A stretch of DNA of 20,341 bases from a virus. The position numbers and the translations under genes are program-made. Below the pieces are notes generated by a model. The model saw only the letters and a list, made by a program, of their open reading frames with translations, was not told the origin of the DNA and did not search any database. Below are positions 1 through 5,985 of this stretch, piece after piece (within the stretch, counting starts at the first letter, position 1; the number at the start of each line of letters is the position of its first letter). The stretch spans positions 1 to 20,341 of IMG/VR virus record IMGVR_UViG_3300006026_000141; one strand, 5' to 3'.

Positions 1-63
1 GTAGGTTCAGTTATAGTAAACTTAACGTGCCATAACTGGGGAGAAAGGAAACAAGAGTCATGA
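1..63 (+). CDS. possible 3' end of an upstream virion gene (partial)
   Basis: Frame 1 is open from the window edge to a TGA at 61-63 and would overlap the next start as ATGA, the junction style used repeatedly downstream. It begins VGSVIVNLT, which resembles the VGTV/VGSV segment at the ends of two other genes here. The evidence is weak. Frame 3 is also open to a TAA at 33-35 and would leave a normal 24-base spacer carrying the ribosome binding site for the next gene. I cannot choose between the two without upstream sequence, and no function can be given. Confidence 0.3.
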   Translation, partial: VGSVIVNLTCHNWGERKQES

Positions 64-725
64 CCACATCAGGTTCAAGAGACTTTAACATGGATGTCGG
101 TGAGATCATCGAGGAAGCGTATGAACGCTGTGGCCTCGAAGTTCGCACGGGCTACGATGCTCGAACAGCGCGTCGGTCATTGAACCTGATGTTCGCGGAC
201 TGGGCAAACCGTGGCCTAAACCTTTGGACTGTTAAGCAGGGAACAATTACCCTGACGGCGGGTCAAGCACAGGAAACGCTGACGGATGATGTCGTAGATA
301 TTTTGGAAGTTACACTGCGTCGTGACGGTACAGACTACGAGGTCGAGCGGATCAGCCGTGGCGAATACGCTACGTTGCCAAACAAAACCACGCAGGGTCG
401 CCCAAGTCAGTTCTACTTTGATCGTCAGATCGATCCGGTAATTAACTTGTGGTCTGTGCCAGAGAACTCTACCGATCAGTTGATCTACTATTACGTTCGG
501 AGGATCGAGGATGCTGATGCTTTGGTTAATACTACTGATATGCCTTTTCGTTTCTATCCTTGTATGGTGGCTGGACTAGCGTACTACATGGCGATGAAAC
601 GTGCGCCAGATCGTGTTCAGCTTTTGAAGTCTGTGTATGAGGAAGAGTTCCAACGTGCGGCGGACGAAGACGAAGGTCGGACACCGTTGAAGTTGCAGCC
701 TAGCTTGAGTTATTTGAGGGTTTAA
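60..725 (+). CDS. head-tail adaptor, P22 gp4-like
   Basis: A 221-aa protein with the layout of podovirus head-to-tail adaptors (P22 tail accessory factor gp4 type), which ring the portal and connect it to the tail nozzle after DNA packaging. An N-terminal helix (about residues 11-27, GEIIEEAYERCG) leads to a helical segment with RRSLNLMFADWANRG (about 39-53). A beta-rich middle follows, with ITLTAGQ and a GRPSQFYFDRQ...NLWSVPE stretch. The protein ends in long helices from about residue 160. The start at 60 is favoured by the GGAG and AAGGA sequences at 39-49. A methionine at residue 11 is a possible later start, but homologues I recall begin with an MTTSG-like leader. The stop overlaps the next start (TAATG). 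GC content looks higher here than in the genes from 1024 on. The fold assignment rests on recall of the family, not on a search. Confidence 0.75.
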   Translation: MTTSGSRDFNMDVGEIIEEAYERCGLEVRTGYDARTARRSLNLMFADWANRGLNLWTVKQGTITLTAGQAQETLTDDVVDILEVTLRRDGTDYEVERISRGEYATLPNKTTQGRPSQFYFDRQIDPVINLWSVPENSTDQLIYYYVRRIEDADALVNTTDMPFRFYPCMVAGLAYYMAMKRAPDRVQLLKSVYEEEFQRAADEDEGRTPLKLQPSLSYLRV

Positions 726-1027
726 TGGCATACGCTAGCGGAAAAAATGCTTGGGGTATTTCGGATCGGTCAGGTCGCCGTTACCGTTTGCGCACGATGA
801 AGCGCGAATGGACTGGTGCGCTTGTTGGTCCTGACGAGTTTGAGCCAAAGCATCCGCAGTTGTACCCGCCTAAATCTTACCCAGACCCACAGGCGTTGCG
901 GAACCCAAGACCAGACAGAAAAGAACCAGTTGAAGCGTATGTTGGTATTCCGCTGGTGGAGAACCCAAACTTGACTAGTCCTCGTGGAGTAGGTCAAGTT
1001 GGAACAGTTACGGTGAGTACGACATGA
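725..1027 (+). CDS. small conserved virion protein with VGTVTV tail
   Basis: A 100-aa basic, proline-rich protein. Its core reads GISDRSGRRYRLR, then EWTGALVGPDEFEPKHPQL (about residues 11-46), a pattern I recognise from small structural proteins of marine phages, with no known biochemical role. A Pro/Arg-rich linker follows (about 47-70). The last 14 residues, GVGQVGTVTVSTT, look like an appended element. They match the end of the gene at 12194-12490 and the repeat unit of the gene at 4192-5082. The start overlaps the previous stop as TAATG and the stop overlaps the next start as ATGA, so translation is probably coupled on both sides. Location next to the adaptor genes suggests a role at the head-tail junction or on the capsid surface, which is inference. 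Confidence 0.7.
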   Translation: MAYASGKNAWGISDRSGRRYRLRTMKREWTGALVGPDEFEPKHPQLYPPKSYPDPQALRNPRPDRKEPVEAYVGIPLVENPNLTSPRGVGQVGTVTVSTT

Positions 1028-1674
1028 GTTTTACATATGCAGAACTAAAGCAAGCTATTCAAGATTACACGGAAAACGATGAAACGTCGTTTGTTAATAA
1101 TCTTCCTATATTTATTCGCTCGGCAGAAGAGCGGATATTAAAAGGAGTTCAGCTTAGTTTCTTTCGTAAAAATGCAACTGCATCCGTCACAGCAGGTAAC
1201 AAATATTTAACCTGTCCTGGGGATTTCTTGGCTCCATTTTCTTTGGGGTTTTACGGAACAAACAACGATACTTTCTTTGTGGATTTTAAAGAAGTAAGTT
1301 TTCTTCAAACATATACGGTAGATCCGTCTACTACGGGTGCCCCTAGATATTATGCTCAGTTTGACGTAGAAAACTTTCTTTTAGCTCCTACGCCTAATGC
1401 AGAGTACACGGCGGAGCTGCATTATTTTTATCGTCCTGCAAGTTTAACAGCGGGGGCAGATTCGGGGTCAACTTGGTTGAGCGAAAATGCAGAGTTAGCG
1501 TTGCTCTATGGTGCTTTAACTGAAGCGTATATTTACATGAAAGGTGAACAGGATGTTCTCCAGATGTACGGCGCACGTTTTACAGAAGCAATTAATGGGG
1601 TGAAAATGCTTGGTGAAGCAAAAGAAACTTCAGATGAGTATCGAGATGGTATGGTTAGAAGGACTAAACAGTAA
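1024..1674 (+). CDS. second head-tail adaptor-like protein (SU10-type adaptor)
   Basis: A 216-aa protein with the same order of elements as the adaptor at 60-725. It has an N-terminal helix (YAELKQAIQDYTEN), a helical segment (LPIFIRSAEERILKG), a beta segment with SVTAGNKYLTCP, and then GAPRYYAQFD...FLLAPTP, with a HYFYRP strand near residue 139. C-terminal helices rich in Ala/Leu/Tyr follow (about 150-200). This is the profile of the phage adaptor family exemplified by phage SU10. Its likely role is as part of the ring joining the portal to the tail; whether it forms a second ring or a mixed one cannot be seen. It starts inside an ATGA overlap and ends in a TAATG overlap. Base composition is more AT-rich than in the two preceding genes (two lines counted by eye gave about 37-43% GC against 53-60%). 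Confidence 0.65.
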   Translation: MSFTYAELKQAIQDYTENDETSFVNNLPIFIRSAEERILKGVQLSFFRKNATASVTAGNKYLTCPGDFLAPFSLGFYGTNNDTFFVDFKEVSFLQTYTVDPSTTGAPRYYAQFDVENFLLAPTPNAEYTAELHYFYRPASLTAGADSGSTWLSENAELALLYGALTEAYIYMKGEQDVLQMYGARFTEAINGVKMLGEAKETSDEYRDGMVRRTKQ

Positions 1675-1970
1675 TGTTCAGCTTAGATTTAAACGTTCCT
1701 AAAGATGTGCCTTTGGTGGAAGTTAAGACTACGAATAATCGTGGGTTTACTCCAGAAGAGTTGTCTGAAGAGTGTGTTAAGAAAATAGTTTCTGTGTCGG
1801 ATAGTGCCCATCCAGGTATTAGAGACCAAGCTCGTGCTTTTTCTAAACACATTGAAACATTGATTTCATATTATATGCGGCAGGCTATTCGCAGTGACCG
1901 CACTACTGTGTATAATGCACTTAATGATGCGGGACATCCCGAACTAGCCGAACTCATAAGGAGATTATAA
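1674..1970 (+). CDS. small conserved helical phage protein of unknown function
   Basis: A 98-aa protein, almost entirely helical by composition after an N-terminal extended segment (residues 1-22). The stretch GIRDQARAFSKHIETLISYY and the ending SDRTTVYNAL...AGHPELAELIRRL are patterns I recognise from a small protein found in the structural module of many marine phages. Its role is not established to my knowledge. There is no signal peptide, membrane segment or metal motif. An AAGGA sequence lies upstream within the previous gene, and the start overlaps the previous stop (TAATG). Next to two adaptor genes it may be a structural or assembly factor, which is inference. Confidence 0.7.
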   Translation: MFSLDLNVPKDVPLVEVKTTNNRGFTPEELSEECVKKIVSVSDSAHPGIRDQARAFSKHIETLISYYMRQAIRSDRTTVYNALNDAGHPELAELIRRL

Positions 1971-1971
1971 A

Positions 1972-2406
1972 ATGGCTTTCACTGGAAACTTTATGTGTAC
2001 CTCTTTTAAACAAGAATTAATGACGGCTACACACGACTTTACTACTTCAACAGGCAACACTTTTAAGATTGCGTTGTACGACAACAATGCTTCGTTTACC
2101 GCAGCAACTACTGCATATACTGCAACAAACGAAGTAACTGGTACAGGCTACACCGCCACAGGTGAAACTCTCACTAATGTAACACCGACGACTAGCGGCA
2201 CTACTGCCTTAACAGACTTTGATGATGTGACATGGTCAACTTCTACGATTACAGCACGAGGAGCTTTGATATATAATGATACTGCTGCGGGAGATCCTTC
2301 TGTAGTAGTATTAGATTTCACAAGCGACAAGTCTTCTAGTGCGGGAGATTTTAAAGTAGTGTTCCCTACAGCAGATGCCTCTACCGCTATTATTCGGATA
2401 GCTTAA
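1972..2406 (+). CDS. beta-rich virion structural protein
   Basis: A 144-aa protein very rich in Thr, Ala and Ser with alternating strand-like segments. It begins with [13 protein letters not shown] and continues with [27 protein letters not shown] and [12 protein letters not shown], then VVLDF and [19 protein letters not shown] recognise this pattern from a widespread marine-phage protein family, usually listed as hypothetical or structural. It may be a capsid decoration or fibre-associated protein; nothing in the sequence decides this. The start has one of the strongest ribosome binding sites here (AAGGAG, about 7 bases before the ATG). The stop overlaps the next start (TAATG). Confidence 0.7.
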   Translation: MAFTGNFMCTSFKQELMTATHDFTTSTGNTFKIALYDNNASFTAATTAYTATNEVTGTGYTATGETLTNVTPTTSGTTALTDFDDVTWSTSTITARGALIYNDTAAGDPSVVVLDFTSDKSSSAGDFKVVFPTADASTAIIRIA

Positions 2407-2744
2407 TGCCTGTATTTGCGAACAGAGTTAAGGTTGCCACCAGTACTATAGGTACTGGAACAATCACATTGGGAACAGCAGAGGACGGTTACCAGTCTTT
2501 TGCTGATGCTGGTGTGGCTGACGGGGACACTGTTCGTTATACGGTGGAAGATGGAAATAACTGGGAGATAGGAACAGGAGTCTATACCTCTTCTGGCACT
2601 ACTCTCACTAGAAGTGTTGATGAGAGTTCCAACAGTGATGCTGCTATAACGTTAAGTGGAAGTGCTATAGTATTTATCACAGCGGCGGCGGATGACATTA
2701 CAACAAAGGCAGTGGCGGTAGCCTATGCAAACTTATTAGGATGA
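2406..2744 (+). CDS. small beta-rich virion protein
   Basis: A 112-aa protein with strand-forming sequence: [19 protein letters not shown], then [40 protein letters not shown] and [11 protein letters not shown]. This pattern recurs in small proteins, and in domains fused to fibres, in phages of marine and alphaproteobacterial hosts. It probably forms part of the tail tip or a fibre. No clear Shine-Dalgarno sequence precedes the start, which overlaps the previous stop as TAATG, so it probably depends on translational coupling. The exact role is unknown. Confidence 0.65.
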   Translation: MPVFANRVKVATSTIGTGTITLGTAEDGYQSFADAGVADGDTVRYTVEDGNNWEIGTGVYTSSGTTLTRSVDESSNSDAAITLSGSAIVFITAAADDITTKAVAVAYANLLG

Positions 2745-2748
2745 GTCT

Positions 2749-3102
2749 ATGGCGAACCCAAATCTCTTGCAACTTACGAGCATTACAGGCGATAATGTAC
2801 ACTTTACGTTAGGTACATCCGCAACATCATGTGTCCTTGCCTCATCAAACACGATAGTTAAAGTTGTGGCGTTGTATGTTGCTAATAAATCAGGCAGCAC
2901 CACAAGTTTTACAGTGTATCATGAAGATAGTTCTGACAACGCAACATATATAGCGTATCAAATCGATCTTCCTCCAGACAGTTCTATCCAACTTGTTTCT
3001 AAAGAAACGCCACTTTATGTGAAAGAGTCAGAGGAAATACAAGCTCTAGCAAGTGCCGCATCTAATCTTGATTTATTCATGTCGTATGAGGTTATGAGCT
3101 AA
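2749..3102 (+). CDS. beta-sandwich-like virion protein, paralogue A of a tandem pair
   Basis: A 117-aa protein of strand segments: VKVVALYVANKSGSTTSFTV, then AYQIDLPPDSSIQLV, TPLYVKESEEIQALA and LDLFMSYEV. The same order appears in the next gene (VTTIVVSN, then TVAPEQAVSLI, VYFMQEAGVEMTAVA, LTLHVVYEDV), so the two look like diverged tandem duplicates. The proteins resemble small jelly-roll or Ig-like surface proteins of phages, which is inference from strand pattern only. A ribosome binding site (AGGATGAG) overlaps the stop of the previous gene. The stop overlaps the next start (TAATG). Confidence 0.65.
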   Translation: MANPNLLQLTSITGDNVHFTLGTSATSCVLASSNTIVKVVALYVANKSGSTTSFTVYHEDSSDNATYIAYQIDLPPDSSIQLVSKETPLYVKESEEIQALASAASNLDLFMSYEVMS

Positions 3103-3404
3103 TGTCTACTAGTGTGGATTTTTCTTTGTCTACCGCAACTACTACGGTTTTTGCAGACACAGAAACGTCTAACAAAAAGGTAACGACTATTGTTGTGTCA
3201 AATGAAACGGATGATGACACTATAGATTACACTGTTTCTTGGTCCGTGGGACCGCAAGTCTTGTTTCAAGGAACCGTTGCCCCAGAACAAGCCGTCTCTT
3301 TGATAGATGGGGTGTATTTCATGCAAGAAGCAGGCGTTGAAATGACGGCTGTTGCTACCGCTACAGGATTAACTTTGCATGTCGTTTATGAGGATGTTGT
3401 GTAA
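3102..3404 (+). CDS. beta-sandwich-like virion protein, paralogue B of a tandem pair
   Basis: A 100-aa protein with the strand order described for its upstream neighbour but a shorter N-terminus. It starts in a TAATG overlap and ends in another, with GAGG sequences ahead of both its own and the next start. It is acidic, rich in Thr and Val, and has no cysteines, signal peptide or membrane segment. Together with its paralogue it may supply two subunits of one surface ring or decoration. No catalytic motif is visible and the function is unknown. Confidence 0.62.
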   Translation: MSTSVDFSLSTATTTVFADTETSNKKVTTIVVSNETDDDTIDYTVSWSVGPQVLFQGTVAPEQAVSLIDGVYFMQEAGVEMTAVATATGLTLHVVYEDVV

Positions 3405-4177
3405 TGTATAAAGAAACATCTTACTTTCGAGGTATTCTGGGCGCGGCAAACAGTACATTAGTAGAACCTGCTGCCGACATGGCAGGAGAGATTAATCGTG
3501 GTAGTCTTTTAACTTTAAACTCTCAGACTATGAGAGTAAAAAAAGGGACTGATCCAGAGCCTCTAAAATCTACTACTTTTTACCAAACAAACTGGTCTCA
3601 TCCAGCAGACACTGCTCAAAGTACTTGGGTAGGTTCTGGTACGGTTACAGTTACTAGTGGTGTTGCGGGAACGGGACGTTGGGTTTGGTTAATAAGAAAC
3701 GTAACAAACTTTTATTCTGACTTTCAAATGAATGATTTTAGTTTCAACTCTAGTATAACAGATCCGGCAAATACATCAGCAGGATTGAATGCGGTGTTTG
3801 AAATGCATGCTCACGACGCAAATTTTGATGACGTTGATACTGATACACAGGCTGAGATAGAAAGCGCGTACAACACTAAAATAAACAACTCGGATAATTT
3901 TCCTTTTCAACAGATAGCCTCAGTTACTACCAACTCTCAGTGGAATACTGATGCAGACGGAACTCCAAGTAGTGGTACGGGTTTAACTGACGGAACAGGT
4001 GTTTTTTACGTTTACTATGAAGCAAGCGGAACTTTTACTGGCGGCAACAATAGCTTTTTGCGCACTGAAGAAATGACGTACACTTCTAGCCCGACCCTTA
4101 GTTTTAGCTATGTTGTGGTTTCTACTACTCCAAGTTCTGTAGGTGGAGTAACACTATACTGGGTAACTGAACAATAA
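3404..4177 (+). CDS. virion-associated protein of unknown function
   Basis: A 257-aa protein that I do not recognise. The N-terminus (SYFRGILGAANSTLVEPAAD) is followed by a short basic strand (QTMRVKKG). A Ser/Thr/Asn-rich body with many aromatic residues then follows (TWVGSGTVTVTSG, WVWLIRNVTNFYSDFQMNDF), with an acidic helical stretch near residues 145-165. The composition is that of a beta-rich fibre or tail-surface protein. Its position between small structural proteins and the repeat protein supports a virion role. A GAGG precedes the start, which overlaps the previous stop. There is no transmembrane segment. Confidence 0.6.
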   Translation: MYKETSYFRGILGAANSTLVEPAADMAGEINRGSLLTLNSQTMRVKKGTDPEPLKSTTFYQTNWSHPADTAQSTWVGSGTVTVTSGVAGTGRWVWLIRNVTNFYSDFQMNDFSFNSSITDPANTSAGLNAVFEMHAHDANFDDVDTDTQAEIESAYNTKINNSDNFPFQQIASVTTNSQWNTDADGTPSSGTGLTDGTGVFYVYYEASGTFTGGNNSFLRTEEMTYTSSPTLSFSYVVVSTTPSSVGGVTLYWVTEQ

Positions 4178-4178
4178 C

Positions 4179-4183
4179 GGAGG
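4179..4183 (+). promoter_or_regulatory. ribosome binding site deciding a GTG start
   Basis: GGAGG lies 8 bases before GTG at 4192, directly after the previous stop at 4175-4177. It supports the non-ATG start chosen for the repeat protein, which has no ATG close to this position. Confidence 0.7.
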
Positions 4184-4191
4184 ACTAATTT

Positions 4192-5082
4192 GTGTTAGGT
4201 TTATTTCCGTTAGCTTCGGCTCCTTTAGCGGACTTAGGGGCACAAGAAGACGAACCTAACGTTACAGTAAATGTCGTAGGTTCTCAAGCAACAGGGGCTG
4301 TAGGCTCAGTTTCCCTTGAGTTCGATTTTTCCGTTGACGTTACGGGTTTATCTGGCACCAGTGCTGTAGGCACCGTAGAAGCACAAGCAGGCAGTAACAT
4401 AGACGTTACGGGTTTATCTGGCACCAGTGCTGTAGGTTCCGTAGAGTCTATAGGAGTGACGTATGTTGTCGTTTCTGGTTGGGGGTATTCTGGCTGGAAC
4501 ACGGGTGTTTGGGGGCAAGGAGATGTTTTCGAACTATCCACAGGTGTCGGCAATGTATCTGTAGAGTTTGACTTTGCTGTTGACGTTACTGGAGTGTCAG
4601 GCACAGGTAACGTTGGCGCAGTAGAAGCACAAACCGGAGCAATCCTTGACGTTACTGGAGTATCGGGCACAGGTAACGTTGGCGAAGTTACGATCTTTGG
4701 TAATGCCAACATACCTGCAACGGGCCTTGAAGCGGTTGGTAACGTTGGAACTGTTTCAGTTTCTACTCAAATGTTTGTGGATGTTACTGGAGTATCGGGC
4801 ACAGGTAACGTTGGTACAGTAGACATACAGACAGAAGCCTTTGTATTTGTCACAGGTATCAAAGCCAACATCTTTGCGGGACAAGTGTTTATTTGGGATC
4901 AAATAATCATTCCTCCGGATGAAGTGTACACAGGTATTACTCCAAGCCCTGGTAATACGTTTACAGGTATTACTCCATCTGCAACACAAACATATACGAA
5001 TATTGCTCCAAACCCTGGAACAAGCTATACTGAGATCGAAGCTGATCCAGAAACTCTTTGGACAGAGATAAAAGTGGCGTAA
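4192..5082 (+). CDS. tandem-repeat virion protein (22-aa and 11-aa repeats)
   Basis: A 296-aa protein built almost wholly from repeats, starting at GTG. After a short leader (LFPLASAPLADLGAQED), about eight units of 22 residues follow the pattern VTGxSGTGxVGTVxxQ. Between the third and fourth units (about residues 85-120) lies an insert rich in Gly and Trp, GWGYSGWNTGVWGQGDV. The last 55 residues switch to an 11-residue repeat of the form YTGITPSPGNT, ending in WTEIKVA. Such modules are common in marine-phage virion proteins and probably form regular beta structure on the virion surface. The Y/WTxI repeats resemble C-termini of tail fibre proteins that I have seen. It sits just before a fibre gene. 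No enzyme motif is present, and receptor binding or decoration is inference. Confidence 0.65.
   Translation: MLGLFPLASAPLADLGAQEDEPNVTVNVVGSQATGAVGSVSLEFDFSVDVTGLSGTSAVGTVEAQAGSNIDVTGLSGTSAVGSVESIGVTYVVVSGWGYSGWNTGVWGQGDVFELSTGVGNVSVEFDFAVDVTGVSGTGNVGAVEAQTGAILDVTGVSGTGNVGEVTIFGNANIPATGLEAVGNVGTVSVSTQMFVDVTGVSGTGNVGTVDIQTEAFVFVTGIKANIFAGQVFIWDQIIIPPDEVYTGITPSPGNTFTGITPSATQTYTNIAPNPGTSYTEIEADPETLWTEIKVA
4270..4875 (+). repeat. 66-base tandem repeat, about eight units
   Basis: Units start at 4270, 4336, 4402, then 4582, 4648, a diverged unit near 4714, 4780 and a last diverged one near 4846. Unit spacing is exactly 66 bases (22 codons), apart from the 180-base step across the Trp/Gly insert. 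Positions 4336-4370 and 4402-4436 are identical over 35 bases; 4651-4682 and 4783-4814 are identical over 32 bases. The repeats keep the reading frame. Identity above what protein conservation requires suggests recent duplication or gene conversion. Confidence 0.85.
4921..5079 (+). repeat. 33-base (11-aa) C-terminal repeat
   Basis: About four and a half units of 11 codons, with the pattern aromatic-T-x-I-x-P-x-P-G-x-T. The 15 bases from 4930 recur from 4963. Later units drift to YTEIEADPETL and finish WTEIKVA. Confidence 0.75.
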
Positions 5083-5091
5083 GGAACAGTT

Positions 5092-5985
5092 ATGGCAAGT
5101 ACATATACAACAAACGGTGGTATCGAGAAAATAGGTACAGGCGAACAGTCTGGTACATGGGGCGATACAACGAACACAAACTTCGACATTATCGACCGTT
5201 TGACAAACGGTGTAGGTTCTGTTGCGCTTAGTGACGCTGATTCAAATCTAGAAACATCTGATGGGACGCTTTCAGATGGTATGTTCAAAGTGATAGTGTT
5301 TAGCGGCTCACTAACGGATACACGAACAATTACTGTTTTGCCAAACAATGCGCAGAAACTGTATTTTATGAAGAACGACACAGGCCAGAGTTTAACAATT
5401 ACTCAAGGTTCTGGAGGGGATGTTACTCTTTTAAATGGCGGAGCGGCAGCTTTGTTTTGTGATGGTGCAGGTTCTACTGCCGAGGTTGTTGATTTAACGT
5501 CTTTGTTTTTTAGTCAACACGGGGTAACTGCTACGGCGGCAGAGCTTAACTATAACGACATTACAACGCTTGGCACCTCTGAAGCTAGTAAAGTTCTGAC
5601 TGCCGACGCTAACGGTGATGTTACTGTTAGTGAAGAGTTTATAGCAAAGAGTTACAATGAGACCTATTCAGCCGTGTCATCTTCTAGTGGTACTCTGACG
5701 CTTGACTGCGAAACGGCTAATGTTTTCCAAACTACGCTAACAGAAAATGTAACGACTCTTACTTTAAGTAATCCTCCAGCCAGTGGCACAGCATATGCCT
5801 TGACCCTAAAGATTATTCAAGACAGCACCGCACGAACTTTTGCGTGGCCTGCCTCCGTAAACTGGGCAGGTGGTACAGCCGCGACGATATCCACGGCGTC
5901 AGGTGCGGTTGATATATACATCCTATACACAACGGATGGCGGCACAAACTGGTACGGATTTACTGGGGGTAAGGAGTTTAGTTAA
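5092..5985 (+). CDS. tail fibre-type protein
   Basis: A 297-aa protein. The N-terminus GIEKIGTGEQSGTWGDTTN followed by NFDIIDR (residues 9-35) is a signature I recognise from short tail fibre proteins of marine phages. A beta-rich region follows (VIVFSGSLTDTRTITVLPNN, YFMKNDTGQSLTITQGSGG). Residues about 144-178 carry GVTATAAELNYNDITTLGTS and KVLTADANGDV, a segment repeated in many phage fibre proteins. The C-terminal domain (about 195-297) is a beta module with LTLSNPPASG and ending WYGFTGGKEFS. TAAGGA at the previous stop serves as the ribosome binding site. It lies directly upstream of the giant repeat protein and may be the fibre base or an adaptor for it, which is inference. Confidence 0.7.
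   Translation: MASTYTTNGGIEKIGTGEQSGTWGDTTNTNFDIIDRLTNGVGSVALSDADSNLETSDGTLSDGMFKVIVFSGSLTDTRTITVLPNNAQKLYFMKNDTGQSLTITQGSGGDVTLLNGGAAALFCDGAGSTAEVVDLTSLFFSQHGVTATAAELNYNDITTLGTSEASKVLTADANGDVTVSEEFIAKSYNETYSAVSSSSGTLTLDCETANVFQTTLTENVTTLTLSNPPASGTAYALTLKIIQDSTARTFAWPASVNWAGGTAATISTASGAVDIYILYTTDGGTNWYGFTGGKEFS

Noticed and set aside
4284-4712. 142-aa open frame on the minus strand
   Set aside because: It is the antisense shadow of the 66-base repeats; the plus frame has a ribosome binding site and operon context.
4270-4875. CRISPR-like array of regularly spaced repeats
   Set aside because: The repeats are in frame within one long coding region, have no unique spacers, and no cas genes are present.
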